From assembly GCA_900544525.1 (NCBI GenBank), contig UQVN01000150.1:1-8024 (forward strand): a DNA stretch of 8,024 nt, read 5' to 3'. Shown one piece after another: positions 6,674 to 8,024 of the stretch. The translations under genes were made by a program, and so were the position numbers. The notes beneath the pieces were generated by a model. The model saw only the letters and a program-made list of their open reading frames with translations, made no database searches and was not told where the DNA came from. The DNA comes from an uncultured Eubacteriales bacterium (GTDB lineage Bacteria; Bacillota; Clostridia; Lachnospirales; Lachnospiraceae). Within the stretch, counting starts at the first letter, position 1. Each line of letters begins with the position of its first letter.

Positions 6674-7943
6674 CTTTTCCTGTATGATACTCATTGAGCT
6701 TATCAAAAATAGAGGTGCTCTTTGTTGAAAGTTCTACGAAATATTGCAAGCTCAATTCCAATTTTCCTTCCGTATTGGATACAAGCATAGAAGGATTTGC
6801 ATTGATCTTATCTTCTTCTCTGAAGGTCCTTGAAAACACCCATTTTCCATAATTGCCTGTCATACTACTCTCATCTTCTACAGAAAAACCATTTTGTTCT
6901 TCTGGATAAGAAGATAGAGTAGTTTTTTCTACATTGTCTTCTTCATACCGTCCAAAATCCACTAACTTTTGTTCATTGTAATCAGCATTTAATAAAATCT
7001 CTTGGGAGTAAATATGAGAAGCCTCTACTCTCTCGAAACTACTGGCCATATGAACCAGCCAAACAGAGGCATCTTTGTCATTGATATGCGCATGAGATTC
7101 TTCTTTATGTAAAATAACTTGTGAAGCAATATTTCCTTGTTCCCCTTCTTCTTCATCCAATTCCCAGTAATATCGTTTCACAAGATCTCCTTTTTTAGCA
7201 GACGTTCCTGTTAATTCTAACAGGCGATCTTGGGCTTTTTCCACAAAGCTTGTGAGCTCTTTCCCTTGAAATTCTTCTCTGGAAAAATAAAACGTCTCAT
7301 AGCTGATTCCATCATATTTATAAAAAGAGATTCCAACAAGATAATCTTCTCCTGTCGCTCCCTCCTCTAAGAAATCATTTTTCAAACCTTTTCCATCATT
7401 ATGCACAAAAATGCTTCTTCCTGCCTCCTCATAGACATCGAGTTCTTTTCTCGTCATTTCTGTTGTCTGTATTTCTTGTTGATCGGATAAACTTTCTTCT
7501 GCCCCCTCTTGTTTCATAGTAACTCCTTGCAAAAACTCTGAATAATCGATATCATCTAGCGAATTTGATGAATACACAACATATTTTCCATGATCCTCTG
7601 TTATGATGTAATTGGGCACTTTTTTATTCCCATAAATAACCGTTCCTTTCTCTACGCCACGGATCTGTTTTGCCTTTTCATTTGCATATCCTTCCTTTGT
7701 TGGATACACCATAGATGCTGTTTCTACTCCTTTTATCTTCCCTATCGCTTTAAATCCACGAGGCAGTTTATCAAGCAAATTACTATCATCGTATCCACTT
7801 TTATAACTTTGGTTTTTATATACAATCGTTGGAAATGTAATTATTTGATTCACTTCTTCTTTCTTCGAATTGCATCCTACAGCAAAAAGCAATAACATAC
7901 AAACTCCTCCAAAAGATATCACTTTATATAATTTTCGTTTCAT
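6648..7943 (-). CDS. Putative secreted lipoprotein, function unknown
   Basis: The 431-residue product starts with MKRKLYK, a hydrophobic core and FAVGC ending at C24, a lipoprotein signal peptide. It should be lipid-anchored to the outer face of the membrane. I do not recognise the mature domain. It is hydrophilic, rich in acidic residues (for example LDEEEGEQG and SLSDQQE), and has no obvious catalytic motif, further membrane segments or cell-wall-binding repeats. The N-terminal third (about 35-130) contains short beta-type blocks such as LPRGFKAIGKIKGV and GTVIYGNKKVPNYI. These resemble uncharacterised small secreted proteins of Lachnospiraceae, an impression from memory only. AAAGGAGG (7951-7958, minus strand) lies 7 nt before the ATG, and a strong promoter sits just beyond. 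The last codons overlap the DUF3810 gene tail to tail, and no terminator hairpin was seen directly after the stop, which falls inside that gene. Confidence 0.85.
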   Translation of the reverse strand: MKRKLYKVISFGGVCMLLLFAVGCNSKKEEVNQIITFPTIVYKNQSYKSGYDDSNLLDKLPRGFKAIGKIKGVETASMVYPTKEGYANEKAKQIRGVEKGTVIYGNKKVPNYIITEDHGKYVVYSSNSLDDIDYSEFLQGVTMKQEGAEESLSDQQEIQTTEMTRKELDVYEEAGRSIFVHNDGKGLKNDFLEEGATGEDYLVGISFYKYDGISYETFYFSREEFQGKELTSFVEKAQDRLLELTGTSAKKGDLVKRYYWELDEEEGEQGNIASQVILHKEESHAHINDKDASVWLVHMASSFERVEASHIYSQEILLNADYNEQKLVDFGRYEEDNVEKTTLSSYPEEQNGFSVEDESSMTGNYGKWVFSRTFREEDKINANPSMLVSNTEGKLELSLQYFVELSTKSTSIFDKLNEYHTGKVKILVPDR

Positions 7944-7977
7944 AATGCTGCCTCCTTTCCGAATACTTCTTATTCAT

Positions 7978-8007
7978 AGTATAGTTTCTAATTTCTCATT
8001 CCGTCAA
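7978..8007 (-). promoter_or_regulatory. Sigma-A-type promoter of the lipoprotein gene
   Basis: On the minus strand, TTGACG (8002-8007) and TATACT (7978-7983) are separated by 18 nt. Each is one base from consensus. Transcription would begin near 7971-7972, leaving a short leader of about 28 nt that contains the strong Shine-Dalgarno sequence. This supports the lipoprotein gene being the first gene of its transcript. Confidence 0.75.
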
Positions 8008-8024
8008 GCAGATTCCAAAAAAAT

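Noticed and set aside
7590..7895. Plus-strand open frame opposite the lipoprotein gene
   Set aside because: It is antisense to the signal peptide and N-terminal region of a gene with a strong promoter and ribosome binding site, and has no start signals of its own.
1..8024. A new defence, mobile or biosynthetic system
   Set aside because: All five genes belong to ordinary housekeeping or envelope classes or are a single unknown lipoprotein; no direct repeat arrays, integrase, transposase or toxin-antitoxin pair was seen.

Overview
The window looks like chromosomal DNA from a low-GC Gram-positive bacterium of the Clostridia, most like a Lachnospiraceae member. The basis is AT-rich coding sequence, strong AGGAGG-type ribosome binding sites, sigma-A-type promoters, rho-independent terminators, a transcription-terminating Mn2+ riboswitch, an RqcH homologue and a DUF3810-type membrane metallopeptidase. 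There are five real genes and no sign of mobile elements, phage, CRISPR, rRNA or tRNA.

Layout from left to right. Positions 1-264 hold a visible -10 element, a yybP-ykoY-type manganese riboswitch aptamer (about 38-154) and an overlapping terminator hairpin (138-191). They lead into a P-type cation ATPase (292-2874, +) that keeps only one of the two SERCA-type ion sites. The leader and the single site together point to an Mn2+ (or Ca2+/Mn2+) efflux pump switched on by excess Mn2+. A 61-nt hairpin follows (2911-2971), and a good extended -10 promoter for the next gene is built into it. That gene, rqcH (3014-4759, +), encodes the NFACT ribosome-quality-control factor that directs C-terminal alanine tailing on stalled 50S subunits. 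A bidirectional terminator (4761-4786) separates it from the convergent DedA-family membrane protein gene (4787-5395, -).

The dedA gene and a DUF3810 zinc-metallopeptidase-like membrane protein gene (5510-6673, +) are divergently transcribed. Their shared intergenic region holds a perfect 10-1-10 palindrome (5453-5473) with candidate -10 elements for both directions, a likely operator. The last gene is an unrecognised secreted lipoprotein (6648-7943, -). It converges on the DUF3810 gene, overlaps its 3' end by 26 bp, and has its own strong promoter near the right edge.

The genes do not form one operon. They read as independent units: metal homeostasis, ribosome rescue, and envelope functions (DedA, DUF3810, lipoprotein). 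I saw no convincing new multi-gene system. The most informative points are the riboswitch-controlled pump, the promoter-in-hairpin arrangement and the divergent palindrome.
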